From contig JASANG010000916.1 of the NCBI GenBank assembly GCA_030248215.1, positions 124,001 to 188,000 on the forward strand: a stretch of DNA of 64,000 nucleotides, given 5' to 3'. This DNA comes from Enoplolaimus lenunculus. Its lineage: Eukaryota; Nematoda; Enoplea; Enoplida; Thoracostomopsidae. A program made the position numbers and the translations under genes. Below the pieces are notes generated by a model. It was not told the DNA's origin and searched no databases. It worked only from the letters and a program-made list of their open reading frames with translations. Positions 35,226 through 47,398 of this stretch are shown here, piece by piece. The first letter of the stretch is position 1. Every line of letters begins with the position of its first letter.

Positions 35226-35983
35226 TAGTGACCCGAATAAGGAGGGTCCCCGTTTCGAGTCCCAATCAATAGAAGTCCGTATCCCTAGTAAGAGTCCATA
35301 AGCGGATAGAGTTCATATACCCTGCTTATAGTCCATAAATATTAAATATCCTTAATTGTAGTGCATAAATGACTCTAGGAACAAATAATGTTGAGTTAAT
35401 CTGTAAAGCATGCTTAACTTTTGAAGGTACATTCTTAAGTATAACCTTGCATTATCGCGTCATGTTTTTGATGCAAGACAAAAGAACGTTTAATTCAGCG
35501 GATACTTGCAATATCGAATATATGTCACCAATAGTGGATAATCACCCTTTATAACAAGAGTGTACAACTGGGTGCATTCTGTGTATTAAAGAATGTATCC
35601 GGCACGCGTTGCGTTTTTTGCCTACCCCCTTGTTTGGGGGGGTCTGTATGCAGTTTTACATCGTAGTAATGCAGGAGCAAATTGTAACCCCCCTTGTTTA
35701 AAGGGCGTAGGTGTACTGAAGCATACTTAATCTCTTGCTTAAACCCCCTGATTGAGGGGGTCGAACAAAAATGCAACGCGTGCTGGTACATTCTTTAATA
35801 CACAGAACGTACCCAGTTGCACACACTTGTTATAAACAGTGATCATCCACTCTTGATATCACTAACGAATGGTAGCAGAGGGCGGGTTGTTAAAAATAAA
35901 TAACAGTCCGTAATCGAACAACAGGGGGATACCCTCTGGAGAGGCCAAATAAATATCAGTCTCCCCTCTTATTCAAGTCACTA
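35226..35983 (+). mobile_element. Family C DNA transposon, whole, with nested family J
   Basis: Terminal inverted repeats TAGTGACCCGAATAAGGAGG and CTCTTATTCAAGTCACTA. Between them lie repeated GAGTCCxTA blocks and AACAGTCCGTAATCGAA. A family J element interrupts it at about 35530-35868. No transposase is visible, so it is non-autonomous. Copies at 51.1, 54.9 and 63.8 kb share the interior. Confidence 0.85.
35530..35868 (+). mobile_element. Family J element nested in family C
   Basis: Inverted ends ATAACAAGAGTGTACAACTG and TTGCACACACTTGTTATAAA, flanked by GTGGATAATCAC and GTGATCATCCAC. Arms carry GGCACGCGTTGCG and CGCAACGCGTGC. Several C- and G-rich blocks face each other. Confidence 0.78.
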
Positions 35984-36021
35984 CAATACACAGTTGACCC
36001 CCCTGAGGTCACTTATCAATT

Positions 36022-36075
36022 TTGAAACACTGTAATAGTTCGTTAGTTTGAAAACCTATCGCTAACTGGCGATTG
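36022..36075 (+). mobile_element. Family M fragment
   Basis: AATAGTTCGTTAGTTTGAAA and ACCTATCGCTAACTGGCGAT. Confidence 0.4.
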
Positions 36076-36189
36076 TTGCTGGACCGAAAATGCAAATTTT
36101 ACTACAAAAATTCGAAAAACGAATTGAAAAAACAGCGCATTTCACTACTTAAGTTTGCTTCTTATCGAAAAATTAGTCAAATAATAGAG

Positions 36190-36488
36190 TCCATAAATGG
36201 CAATTATCCCTAATTGTAGCGTATAAATGACTCCAGGACCAGATAAAGTTGTGTTCAAAACTTTAAAGCGTTCTTAAATTTTGAAAGTAACATTCGAAAG
36301 TATTGAAAATATTCATGTGAGAAATGGTTAATTCAACGGATAGTTGCAATACCGGGTATATATCAGTAACGAATGGTGGCGGAGGGCCGGTTGAAAATAA
36401 ATAACAGTCCGTAACCAAATAATAAGGGAGGGTACCCTCCGGAGAGGCCAAGTAAATATTAGTTCCCCTCCTATTATTCGGGTCACTA
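36190..36488 (+). mobile_element. Family C, 5'-truncated copy
   Basis: Starts inside the element (AGAGTCCATAAATGGCAATT) and ends at TATTCGGGTCACTA. It lies 200 bp from the whole copy in the same orientation. Confidence 0.8.
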
Positions 36489-36631
36489 CAGTAGTTAAAA
36501 AAATTAAATTATACTTCTAAGTACTTGTCATTTTTATTACGGTTTCCAGTATGGCCAAGCAGCCAGAATTCTGAGTTTATGCAAATTCAACGATATCATG
36601 CGTACACCAGGTGACTTCTGAGGGGGCAAAG

Positions 36632-37110
36632 CAATATTAAAATTTCTGACTGCATTTATCAACAGGAAAATTTGTGATCAAATACATGGACGCAGCCTGC
36701 ATTTGATTTCGGGAGGGTGTCAACTTCACAGAACCGTGGTCAGGATTTTCAATTGGGAACGGTGGTCTGGGTAATCAGGAGTTACAGTAAATTTTGAGTT
36801 TTGAAGAATTTTCTAGCTAAGAGCACAGAATGCTCGACAAACTTTGAAGATATGTTTCGATAAATATTTAAACTTATCTGGGTAGAAAAGTGAGATGCGA
36901 TCGCAATATCATCATACCCAGAGCCGGAGCAGCCGCCCCCGATACCCCACTTTTGGGGGAGCCCAACCTCTAAAATGGGACTCCACCCTAACCAGTTGAA
37001 ACAAAAACCGTCGAAGTTTTAAAATGCGTCTAGCTTCTCGCTCGCAAGTTTAGGGCCCCCACCCTAGAGTTTGTAGGGAGCCGCCACCCCTGTCTGCTCC
37101 GGCACTGTTT
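36632..37110 (+). repeat. Inverted duplication, copy 1 (with family B insert)
   Basis: About 480 bp that recur in reverse orientation at 61718-62200 with only scattered differences. The right part (36919-37107) is a family B MITE with ends CAGAGCCGGAGCAGCC and GTCTGCTCCGGCACTG. The left part is otherwise unique. Both copies carry the MITE at the same point, so the composite was duplicated as a unit. Confidence 0.92.
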
Positions 37111-37439
37111 TCATATTTTGTATATATCACTCACGCTCCCATTGCAAATTTCTGGATCGACCACCGATGCAAGTTACTCATTTCAAATATAGGTTTGATT
37201 TAAATTTGAAGTTAAAAAAATTCCATTTTGATGTTTTTTTCAATTTTGACAAAATTTAAGAAATACTTAAAGTGAAAGCGTGAAGTTTATCAACGCGAAA
37301 AAAATGCTGGCAAAATAATGGACAAAATACTGTTCAACACCGAACATTACGTTTTGTTTCATAATCGAATTAAAATATCCAAACTATTATACAGCTTATA
37401 ATTGACTTAAACTTACGAAACTAATTTTTTTCAAATAAT

Positions 37440-37617
37440 AGCCAATGTAAAGAACAGGGACGTGACAGTATTATAAGCATATTCCTAAGCCTAAGCGTAA
37501 GAATGAGCATATTCCTAAACCTAAGCCTAAGACAAGCAAAAACATTAGTTTAAAGCTTAAGCTTACTCTTTTCTAGTGCCACAGGAAAACGTTCCTCCCC
37601 TGACCTTTACACGGGCC
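37440..37617 (-). mobile_element. Family A MITE, copy 8
   Basis: Near-consensus copy; flanks CAAATAAT and AAAATAAT (7 of 8). Interior in the order TTAGGC pair, spacer, TTAGGC pair on the minus strand. Confidence 0.86.
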
Positions 37618-38274
37618 AAAATAATAAAGTACTTAAAAATAATAAAGTAGTGAAAGAAATTTTTACATTTCGATTTTGTAATTAAATCAACCTTCGGCAG
37701 CGGAAATTTGTTACATATATTTCATTAAACTAAAAACTACGACTCTTGTGCAATTCTCGAACATTTAAGATTAAGGCTTAGCGTTGGCCGCAGAAAAGCC
37801 TCATCTTAAACCTAAACCCAAGCGCAAAGGAGAAAAATTATTATCCAAAATCCAAAACCAGCTGTGTTTTACACCAGGGGTGTATTTTAAACCAAAATGT
37901 AAACCGAAACAATTAATATCGATTGCCAAGAACATTATTGAATATGGCTGAGTAGCAACAGTTTTAGGTGTGCATAAAATTCACTAAAATGTCATTTGAT
38001 TCTTTTTAAAAAAATTTCAAATACAGATCTAAGTTTACATCGGCGAACTTAATCCGCTAGCCTGAAAGCACGTTGTGTGATGATTTTATCAGTAATCTGT
38101 ACCAACTTCGGCATCACACAACTTAAGTCGAAAGCCAAGCAATAACCTTGTATCACCTAAACTGCCTGAATGTATCAAGTTGATAATTTTAGGGGTTACT
38201 GAAAATAATCTGTTGGATTTAACATTTAAAAATGTGGGTCTCTAGACAATACCCGTTAGCAAAAATCTTTTTTA

Positions 38275-38470
38275 CATCAGGACAATTCGGTTTCTGACAA
38301 CTCGTCGACTGACAACTTGTAATTCGCAAATCTTGGCGTCTCAACAATTTGTCGTTTTTCACCAAAGCTAAAGAAGCCTGGGTGACAAGCTGACCCGCGA
38401 GATAAATTGCATTTGATGAAATATAGGGATTTAGTGTCGGCGACAAATTGCCGTGACACCGTACGCGATA
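38275..38470 (+). mobile_element. Family N element, copy
   Basis: CAACTCGTCGACTGACAACT and CTCAACAATTTGTCG on the left, TCGGCGACAAATTGCCGTG on the right. No CTTAGG centre. Confidence 0.6.
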
Positions 38471-38865
38471 CAACGTCGAATAATACCATACTAATACAAA
38501 AATAAGTTACCTGGTGTACTCATGTTATATTGTGGAATATTATTACATTATTCAACAGCAACGTAGCATTTTGCACCACATAAGAACAATTTTAAAATTT
38601 CAAAACGCCAATTTCGGATCGGATTAAAACTTTGAAATACTTTAAAAACCATTTTCAACATTGAAATTTTCTCAAATACAAATTCAGCTCAAGGTTGCTG
38701 TCCGGCTTAACGCAAGAACACAAATTTTTGTGTTTAATCTGCGTTAAGACTACTGTGCTAATTCTGACGTAACCTATTTTAAAATTGAAATTTTACTAAA
38801 ATTCACTGTTGTTATTCTCAAGGATTTCCGACAAGAATTTTGTCTTGCAACTAGCACTCGTATTC

Positions 38866-39077
38866 TCAATTGAGTATAGCACCAATCACCAGTTGGTAAT
38901 AGTTTTTCAGACTCACAATCTGTTGCGGGTGCAAATCTCAAATTTTGCACAACAATAGGGTAAATAAAACCTGAAAGCTGTGATGAAGTTCTAAGCTCTC
39001 CGTTCAGAGATTCGAAAGTTCAAAAACTCTTCACCAATTGGTGATAGGTGCTACACACATTTGAGAATACGCTCATA
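38866..39077 (+). mobile_element. Family M palindromic MITE, copy
   Basis: CTCGTATTCTCAATTGAGTA with CACCAGTTGGTAATAG; right CACCAATTGGTGATAGGTGC and CACATTTGAGAATACGCTC. Best-preserved copy. Confidence 0.8.
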
Positions 39078-39994
39078 GTAAACCAATTTAACGTTAATTA
39101 TAAGCTATAGTTTGCGATTTAATTATACAATTTGCTAAGCTACGATGGTAGCAAAAAGTTTAGAAGGTGCGGAAAATTATCAAAAGGCAGCGTAACGGAG
39201 ATTTGGCATAATAAACAAACCAGACTAAAGCATTTCAAAACTGTTTTTAAATTCTGAGAATATTGGAATTTCATTCCAAAAGTTCAAAACTTTACCAAAG
39301 TTATGCTGAACGAAGGATTTGATGCAAAAACAATTTCAAAATCATCAACCTTGTAATGTGTTTATTTCAACTGTCGTACAATGTTCAAATCACATTTAAA
39401 TTCAATAATTATGAATTTTTGAAAAATTCCCAAATCTTATCTTACAACAAACAATCTAAAGTCAAAACTCGACATTGAATTTCGTGTGGTTTAAGGTTAT
39501 AAAAACAAAAATTAAATTTTTTGAAACTATGAAAAATATTAGTTCACTTTTGAGAATCTGAATGATTAAGAGTCAGTACTCGTTTTTTCAAAATGTACAT
39601 GGGACAATATCCCCTGTGCGTACCATTTCCATACGCCCCATAGCGAAAACTTGGGCGTACCGTAAAATCATTGCCACTGTATGATGCAATTTTTTTTAAG
39701 AAATTTTGTGTTAAAACTTTAAAATATATAGTAATTCAGAACATTTTCGGTAAATTATAGCGTTCACGGCTGAATTGAAGGTAAAAAAGTTTCAAAATAT
39801 GCGTTCAAAGATAAAGTTATGAGACGCCAGTAGTAGTCTTGGCTTGACCTATAGCATAAATCTCTTAAAAATGACACAAAAACATCATAATAAATATTAT
39901 TTACAGAATGTAATTACTATGGATGAACCCTTTTATTATTTGTTTGCACCTAAATAAATTTAGGGTAATAATGCAATACAGCATACAACTTATC

Positions 39995-40165
39995 TGCGGT
40001 CTGTAACAAAAGAGAGCCAAGAAGGGGTGAGAAAAGCGCTCACCCCGTGGTCGAAAACTTTTGGCCTCGTAGAACGATCGTAACTAAACCATTTGGAAAC
40101 AATATATGCCCACACTAAGAAGTTTTCGGCTCCGTACATGTTAACCTTGTAACGGGCTGGGTTAT
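39995..40165 (+). mobile_element. Family G MITE, diverged copy
   Basis: GCGCTCACCCCGTGGTCGAA and CTTGTAACGGGCTGGG. Confidence 0.5.
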
Positions 40166-40696
40166 CTGAGTATGCAGGCATATTTATTTATATATACTGC
40201 ATCACTGAGCTTAAATAGGAACGCCAGAGTTATACTTTTAGGGTGTAAACTTCAGCGTATTAGAAACCCTAAGCGTAGACCTAAGCGTAAGGTCAAATCC
40301 ACAACCGCATGCCTAAGTTTAAATATTAGCTCAAACACCCAAGTTTGTATAAAAACTATTTTATTTATTAAAATTAAGAGAATTTCTAGGTCGAATAATT
40401 TAAAATTTTTTACTTGAACCTCTCTCGTTCAAATTTTTTTAAAAAATCTGGCCGAAATATTAAAATATAGTAAACACATACGTTTTTCGCTACGTGAGCA
40501 TGATTTTAAAACTGAAGTCAGCCGTTTTATCAAGCTCAACTTCATGAACCCTATCTGTAGTCGTAGACAATTCATTGATGTGTTAGTCACGCAATGCAGG
40601 GACAGTTTGGCATTTAGTTTGTCCTGCTTATGTACCAATTTTCAGATCTGGTCAGTGTCTCGCTGGCTTCTGCCTATGACCGGAGCTTAAAAGGTT

Positions 40697-40823
40697 TAGG
40701 GATGCGCTATACTTGTCGCGCGGTCCGTCTGGCACCGTGCGATATCGTTCGTGAACTACGCACGTACGATACCGTATGATGATGGACGGCGCTGGACTGT
40801 CATCAGACGTATTGCGCCACCCT
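40697..40823 (+). mobile_element. Family K foldback, short copy
   Basis: AGGGATGCGCTATACTTGTC on the left and ATTGCGCCACCCTA on the right, with GGCACCGTGCGATATCG and CGTACGATACCG arms. Confidence 0.7.
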
Positions 40824-40869
40824 AAGTATTAAATAGCAATGGAAATTTTTGCTTGAGGGTCCCATCATA

Positions 40870-41120
40870 CGCGGCAGGGAGGTAGCCAGGAATTAATTTC
40901 GGGAGGGATAAAGTATTTTGCGAGAGATTATAGTGGAGCGAAAAATAATTTCTCACCCCTGTGAGTTATTGTACACTGTGTGAAAGTGTTGGTTTGAAGC
41001 TTTCAACAATTTGCGAGGGGATACCTTCCGACTAATTTTTCTCTTGTATACGACCCAGACGAGCAAATGATTCAATCCCTGCGTGTCTTCGACCGACTCT
41101 TGTAAAAAAACTCGGATACG
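40870..41120 (+). mobile_element. Family I MITE, copy
   Basis: GGAGGTAGCCAGGAATTAAT on the left and CTCTTGTATACGACCCAGAC; AGTGGAGCGAAAAATAATTT inside. Confidence 0.6.
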
Positions 41121-41627
41121 CCTATCACTTTATATGGGTAGAAAAGTTAGGAACAAATATTTTGAAAGTTTATAGCATTCCAACATGAACAATAAACCGC
41201 GTTCTTTGCTATGTAAACTAATTCTAACAAAAGCTTAACATAAACCATACGAAACTATTCGAATTAAATCTTGAGTCAAATTTAGGCGAACAATTTGAAT
41301 AGACATTTGTTACTATACATTGTCGCCAAGTTGAAACTTTGCAAAACCCTATAATTTTCAACTTTTCAGCAACAAAACTATTGAAATACTTAGCTAAATT
41401 TAATTTAAAGCTAAATTTAATTTAGACAATCTGTTCATACCTGATCGCTGGCGAAGACGACATAGCTAGTCTTGGTGGCCAATTATTGTCTATTCTGCAA
41501 TGGAAGGCAGAAAGTTTTAGGCTAACAGATTTTATCCAAAAATCGATTAAAAGATTTTCTGGTCAAAATTTTAAACTAACACCTTAGATCTTGCATGTGT
41601 CCTTGAAGCCTAAGATCTGCCAGGGGC

Positions 41628-41827
41628 GTAGCCAACATTTCATTTAGAAGGATGATAGTTTAGTCTGAAATTTTTATTGCGAGACAGCTTAGCGAGCGAA
41701 AAAATTCTCTGACTCTTGCAGATTTTTCTACAAACGGTAGAATAGCGTTTTTCAAGTTCTTCTGCGAATTTTGGGCCGGGATATCGCCGTATTCCTTTTG
41801 TATACGCTTCTGAATTGGCCTGAAAAA
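41628..41827 (+). mobile_element. Family I MITE, copy
   Basis: Left GGGGCGTAGCCAACATTTCA, interior AGCTTAGCGAGCGAAAAAAT, right TTTTGTATACGCTTCTGAAT. Confidence 0.65.
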
Positions 41828-41869
41828 CATGGGCGTAACCAGGATTTTATTTCAGAAGGAGATAACCAG

Positions 41870-42190
41870 GGCCAATCTAAAGAACAGGGCCGGAGCGCTT
41901 TCCGGCGGGACTGTAATAGACTAAGCTTTAGACTACTTTGCATAAGCTTGGGCTTAGACTCAGGCTTAGGTATGGACTCATTCTTACGCTTAGATTCAGG
42001 CTTAGGCTCAGGCTTAGGTATGGACTCATTCTTACGCTTAGGTTCAGGCTTAGGCTCAGGCTTAGGTATAAACTCATTCTTACGCTTAGGTTCAGGCTTA
42101 GGCTCAGGCTTAGGTATGGACTCATTCTTATGCTTAGGCTTAGGAATATGCTTATATACTAATGTTCCGGCCCTGTTCTATACGTTGGCT
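41870..42190 (+). mobile_element. Family A MITE, copy 9, nested and expanded
   Basis: Perfect 8-bp target duplication ATAACCAG. The element sits inside a family I element, so it is younger than that host. The interior is expanded by a 48-bp array. Confidence 0.9.
41950..42140 (+). repeat. 48-bp minisatellite inside family A copy 9
   Basis: Roughly four units of 48 bp, each with GGCTTAGGCTCAGGCTTAGG, then TATGGACTCATTCTTACG. TTAGGC alternates with TCAGGC inside each unit, a variant not expanded in the other copies. Confidence 0.9.
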
Positions 42191-43020
42191 ATAACCAGTG
42201 TAATAGTGTTTTGCAAGCGTGCGTAGCGAGTGAGAAAATTGCTACACCTCTGCAGATAAATATACTGCAGACCGAAAAGGACCTATTTTGAGTGGTTCCA
42301 GAAATTTGATGGGACATAAATATTGCACTTATCACGTTTTGTATACAGCTATGCTGAAAATACACCACTTGAGCTTAAGCTTAAGCTTAAACTGAAGCTA
42401 ATCCTAAGTTTCGCGTAAAAACAGTCTAAGTAATACATATTGCATGTCGCCTATGAAGCCAAAACAAGAGTCTAAGGTGAGGTAAATATCAAGCCTGCAA
42501 CCATAAGAATTGTTGGAAGAGGGAGCGAAAACAAGATTCGTAAGGGGGCTACAAAAAAATTCCAACCATAGAATTCATTGAATTCTGTTAAAAAAATTTT
42601 GTCGTTTAGGAGGGGACTGAAAATGTCTGTAGGGGAGGGGCGGTGGCTCCCCTTTTGGCTCTACGTAATTTCGATAGTGTACAATAGTCAGGGGTAAGGT
42701 AAATATGTAAATATGCGACGCGTCTTTGTTATATAAACAATGGATAAAGTGAATATATCGCAACTGTAACAGATGCTTATCGTTACAAAATTGAGTAAAA
42801 AATGTGTAAACTTTTAACGAGAAAAAAAAACAATAATAAACTGGGCGGTCATTTTTAAATAAACTCATTTTAAAAGAGTATAAACTTTTCACTCTTTTCT
42901 TTAAAATTGCAGCTGCATTTAAGAGACCAAACGTATCCCAAACTTATCACTAAAACTCGCTAATTTTAGAAATTTTCTGCTAAAAAATACGAATTAAAAC
43001 TCAATTAGAGTGCCATGGTT

Positions 43021-43165
43021 GACACCGGTTGTACCTTCCCCCTAAACAAACCAGTGGTAGGGCAAAAACGCAACGCGAGCCGGATACATTGTTTTCTACA
43101 CAAAATATGCCATGTTGTACACTCTTGTTAAATAGCGATTATCCACTCTTGGTATTGCTAACATG
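43021..43165 (+). mobile_element. Family J, half copy
   Basis: AACGCAACGCGAGCCGGATA and TGTACACTCTTGTTAAATAG, GATTATCCACTCTTGGTA. Confidence 0.65.
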
Positions 43166-43327
43166 AAGCTTAGTAATGCATTTTGGCTTATTTGTATATA
43201 TTGCAAAAAGCACTGGAATATATAAAATTTTGCAAAAAACATTGTTTGAAAAATTTTGCAAAAAATTACGAATTGTGTTAGCTTCTAAAAGTCTTATTTA
43301 CTTCTAAAATACGCTGAACACCAAGCC

Positions 43328-43500
43328 TCGCATTCTCAAATGTATGTAGCACCTATCGCCAGTTGTTGACGGGTCTTGTAACTTTCGTACCAGTGAATAC
43401 CAAGGTTCGAAGTTCTGACCACTTTTTGCATTTCATTTAGCTTACTTCAGTGTTTAAATGTAGGATTCGCATTTGCAACCGTCCATCCGTTTGAAAACCT
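43328..43500 (+). mobile_element. Family M, partial copy
   Basis: TCGCATTCTCAAATGTATGT and CACCTATCGCCAGTTGTTGA; right side incomplete. Confidence 0.55.
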
Positions 43501-44139
43501 ATTTTTATAGTTGACGGATATATGATATATGCATCCGAAAATATGGACCCAGAACGCGGATAACGCATCTTGATATAGAACCTACCCGAGGGTCAGCGGT
43601 ATATGCAAACATAACTTCAAACATTTGAAAACAATTTAAAATGCTATTAACCACATCGACGTTTACACCAAACCAATTTGTATCTGACCAAGCATTAAGC
43701 ATTTTAATGACCAGATTAAAATGTGCTTGTTAAACTGCCCCAACTATAAATATATTAAACCAGAACCAGAAACTTTATAGCCCCCCAACCGCAATGACCT
43801 TTGGTGAAGGTTTGCATAGCTTTACAAAATTTATTTGTTTAGCGCGTTTCGTTTTAAGTTTTGGTGCAATTTTGACGAAAAAAATTGTCTACATTTAGTA
43901 AAAAGATAAGTGTATGGCCGGAAAGATTTAATAACACCTTATTTATTTTCTAAAATTAACGAACAAGCCTCATTTTAACCAACCGGTATTTTTCACCACC
44001 GGTTGCACCCTACAAGGTACGTACATATTGGGAAATAGGAAAACTTGTTTATCCATAACCATTCGTGATCGTGAGCTCGGAGGTTCTCAATTGACATGTT
44101 TGGGGATGATCAGGGGAACTGTATTGAAGATCCAAGGTC

Positions 44140-44272
44140 GTAGCCAGCTCCCGTTAGACGGCTAAAAATCTCAGGAGGGGCATACAAGGATTTTCGTTGA
44201 CTTACAAGTGAGGCTTAAAACTTCTACGGGAAAAGGGAAAAATTTCTCTAAAGGGTCTGCCCCCACATTCAG
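44140..44272 (-). mobile_element. Family G MITE, reversed copy
   Basis: GTCGTAGCCAGCTCCCGTTA, then GGAGGGGCATACAAGGATTT and TTGACTTACAAGTGAGGC. Confidence 0.7.
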
Positions 44273-44337
44273 CATGTCCCATATTAACCTCGCTGCCGTC
44301 CCAAAATTCCACCATCCCATCACTAGAATTTGAGGTA

Positions 44338-44668
44338 TGATAGAACGTGGTATTTTGGAATTTTGGGATTTCGGGATATGCTCGAAGGTGGGATTTTGGG
44401 ATTTCGAGATATGTTTGAAAGTGGAATTTGGGATATGGTCGAAGGTGGAATTTTGAGACTTCGGGATAAGGTCGAAGATGGGATTCTGCGATTTCGGGAT
44501 ATGGTCGAATGTTGAATTTTGCGAATTCGGGATATGGTCAAAGGTGGGATTTTGGGACTTCTGGGTGGTATTTTGGGATTTCGGGATATGGTCAAATTAT
44601 GAATTTCGGGATACGGTCGAAGGTGGGATTTTGAAATTTCGGGATTTCGGGATATGGTCGAAGGTGGA
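44338..44668 (+). repeat. 34-bp minisatellite
   Basis: About nine imperfect units of GGGATTTCGGGATATGGTCG then AAGGTGGAATTTT. Open frames on both strands are artefacts. Confidence 0.85.
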
Positions 44669-44684
44669 ATGATCATAAAACCTA

Positions 44685-45310
44685 CGCCTAAAACTAAACC
44701 GAAGTCTTAGCCCAATGTTTTAAGCCTAAGCTTAAGCACAAAATTTAGTAAAAGGGTTATTTGAGGATCTAATCCATGCTTAAACCAAAGCCTATTCCTA
44801 AAGCCTCAACATGAGCTTATACAGTCTAATTTGTGCTTAAACTAAAGCCTGCTCCTAAGCATAAACGAAGCCTAAACCTAAGCCCATGCTAAAGGCTAAG
44901 CCTTAGCCTAAGATTTAGCCCATGGATCATTTAAGTTTAATGTATGTCTAAATTAACGACTATTCCTAAAGCCTCTGCAAAAGCCTATGCCATTTACGGT
45001 CTAGTTTATGTTTAAACCAAAGCCTGCTCCTAAACCTAAGCCTAAGCCCAAGCCTAAAGTTAGCGTAAGCTTAAGCTTGTTAAGCCTAAGCTGCAGCCTA
45101 AGTCAAAGCCGAAGCCGATAAGGCTAAGACACCTCTTAAGTCTATATCTCAGCGTGAACAGATCCTACGCATAAACGCCTAATTCTAAACCTAATCCTAA
45201 GATGGATCCTTGCCAAAATCCTAAACCTAAGACGAAGCCTTACCTATTCCGAAACCAATTCTTGAACGAAACAGTTCGCTAATCCTTAACCTAAGCCTAC
45301 GTCTAAGGAA
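44685..45310 (-). repeat. Degenerate TTAGGC-like hexamer array
   Basis: More than 600 bp dominated by CCTAAG, CCTAAA and AGCCTA units on the plus strand, with a weak higher-order block containing TAAACCAAAGCCTGCTCCTA. Much older looking than the array at 61.2 kb. Confidence 0.85.
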
Positions 45311-45624
45311 CTGCTTGCAACGAATTCTACTGAAATCAAAAAAATCCCAAAATCCTGCCACAAGCAAAAGTTATCAACGTTTTAGCTGGGACGGCAGGAT
45401 TTTGGGACGAGAGTCGTCTAAAATTCGCAAGTCAGACTGGACTAAAATTGTAACACAACAGTAAATATTTACATAATTGTTCATATTTACACATAATTGC
45501 TGTATGTCTGCATATTACAAGCCTAATGTCCAGCCTTCAAGCTAAGATGTATGAATTGTCTAGAAATGAACACATAGAATTTAGTGAAAATGTAAACATA
45601 TGAACAAATTGTTATCCCGGGCCG

Positions 45625-45785
45625 TAGCTAAAGTGAGGCCAGGGGCACTCAGCTCCTCCCTGAAAAAATTTTGGCCCCTTCTAGAAAATTTTTTGACCTT
45701 GCTTATAAGTTAGCGAAAACCCTAATATGTCCCTGCTGAAAATTTTTTAGCCCGCCCTAGCAAGGTGAGCTGGCAACGAGCCTGT
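45625..45785 (+). mobile_element. Family G MITE, copy
   Basis: Left CCGTAGCTAAAGTGAGGCCA, right AAGGTGAGCTGGCAACGAGC. Confidence 0.75.
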
Positions 45786-46104
45786 GTCATACCCATGCAA
45801 GAGAGCAAGCTTAGGAACAAGCATGTGCGTTTGAAAATGTTTAGCACTTTTCTATTTGCGGACACAATAAGACGTTAGTTCGTTGGGGCGGATCAAGTAA
45901 GATACGGATACAAGATAGATCTGCTCGCAAGTGTTGTCGTTGCAAGAAAATTGATGCATTTGGCCTAATTTATAAATCATAAACAATTTTAATGTTTGCT
46001 TTGCTTTATCAAACTGTACGATTTCGAAACGCAAAAAAAGTATTCTGAGCACCGCAAATTCGTTTGATTCGCCACTATTACATCGGACACTGTCTATGCA
46101 GCTT

Positions 46105-46262
46105 GGTCCTTAACCAGCTCACCTTGCTTGGGGGATAAAAATTTTCAGGAGAGGCATACAAATGTTTTCGATGACTTACAAGTAAGATTGAAAATTTTCT
46201 GGGGGGGGCAATTGTTTTCGGGGGGGGGGGGCTGAACACTCCCAAATATCCCTATGGCTACG
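46105..46262 (-). mobile_element. Family G MITE, reversed copy
   Basis: TAACCAGCTCACCTTGCTTG, then GAGGCATACAAATGTTTTCG and a long poly-G tract. Confidence 0.75.
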
Positions 46263-46633
46263 GTGCTGCTAGGCAGTGATATTTCTAAGCTAACTGAGAA
46301 ATTACTTATAAATTTTAATGCAAAATGCAACAAAATAATTTTTGGCATAACAGTAATTAGACGTATTAAATTTTAGGAAGTCGGTCGACAAAATAAAGTT
46401 TAAAATGATTGTACCAATGACCGAGAGCCCGCATATGCTCTGCTGTACTTCCGACTTTGTCTGTCAGCGGAATTATTTTCTGAAAATTGTGCAAAGTAGG
46501 TGCAATTAACAGGCGGAAAGAAGAAGTTAGAGAATGTGTTAAAAATCGTAAAAACAATTGATAATAAAGCTTACAAAATGTTTACAAAATGTCTGAAAGA
46601 TTTCAATGAATTGAAACTTCTATCCAAATACTT

Positions 46634-46733
<100 letters not shown>

Positions 46734-47225
46734 TATACAAGTCTGAATAAGGGGAGATATCTTTACGAAATTTCGGGACAGAGTTGATACAGGTACCATA
46801 TGCAGGATGTAAAATACCCCGCATAGGTCAAAAAATTTTTCTTGCTCGCTACGGTCGTTTTCGAAAAAAACGGTTTAACGAGATCCATCCCCTCCCGAAG
46901 AAAAACGTGGGTGGGCTACGACTATGAAAGTAAATCTTCAAATTGAATAAGCTTTAAACAATGGAACGGATATTTCAAAAATTTAAGTATTTGAAATGTA
47001 TTGATTCAAATATGATTGTAGTTTGAAGTTTCCATCGAGAAAATCTTTACTTTTGAGTTAAATAACTATTCGCTCAACGAAAATGAGCATTTTACAATGA
47101 GGGTTGTGCTGGAGCGTCAGCTTAAACACAGTTTAGCTAAAACCATAAAGAATGATTAAAATTATTGATATTTTACCGTAAACTAAAATTCCGCTGAACG
47201 GATTCGTGATCAATTGCCACTGAAT

Positions 47226-47398
47226 CACGGGCGTCCGCAGAAAAATATATTTGGTGGGTATCGAATAATTTTGGGAGGCCCCAACAATTGCAATTCAAGA
47301 TTCTTCACTTTTAGACTCTACTGGATGGTGGGTTAGTCCAATTTGGATGGACACGGCCCGTATAGACCCAGTGGGGATGCCCTTGTCTTGAATATATT
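47226..47398 (-). mobile_element. Family H MITE, copy
   Basis: CACGGGCGTCCGCAGAAAAA and GGGGATGCCCTTGTCTTG, with a GGCCCCAACAATTGCAATTC interior. Confidence 0.65.

Larger units (their letters stand above)
41828..42355 (+). mobile_element. Family I MITE split by a family A insertion
   Basis: GGGCGTAACCAGGATTTTAT on the left and GCGTGCGTAGCGAGTGAGAA after the insertion; ends near TTTTGTATACAGCTATGC. Family A copy 9 with its ATAACCAG duplication lies inside. Confidence 0.75.
44296..45409 (+). mobile_element. 1.1-kb element with inverted ends and two arrays
   Basis: Left end CCGTCCCAAAATTCCACCAT, right end GGGACGGCAGGATTTTGGGA, an inverted repeat of about 24 bp with a few mismatches. Inside are a 34-bp minisatellite and a long degenerate TTAGGC-like array. 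No coding potential. It is the only copy in the window, so the boundary call rests on the inverted ends alone. Confidence 0.55.

Noticed and set aside
44323-44676. 117-codon minus-strand frame (SRNPKIPPSTI repeats)
   Set aside because: Translation of the 34-bp minisatellite.
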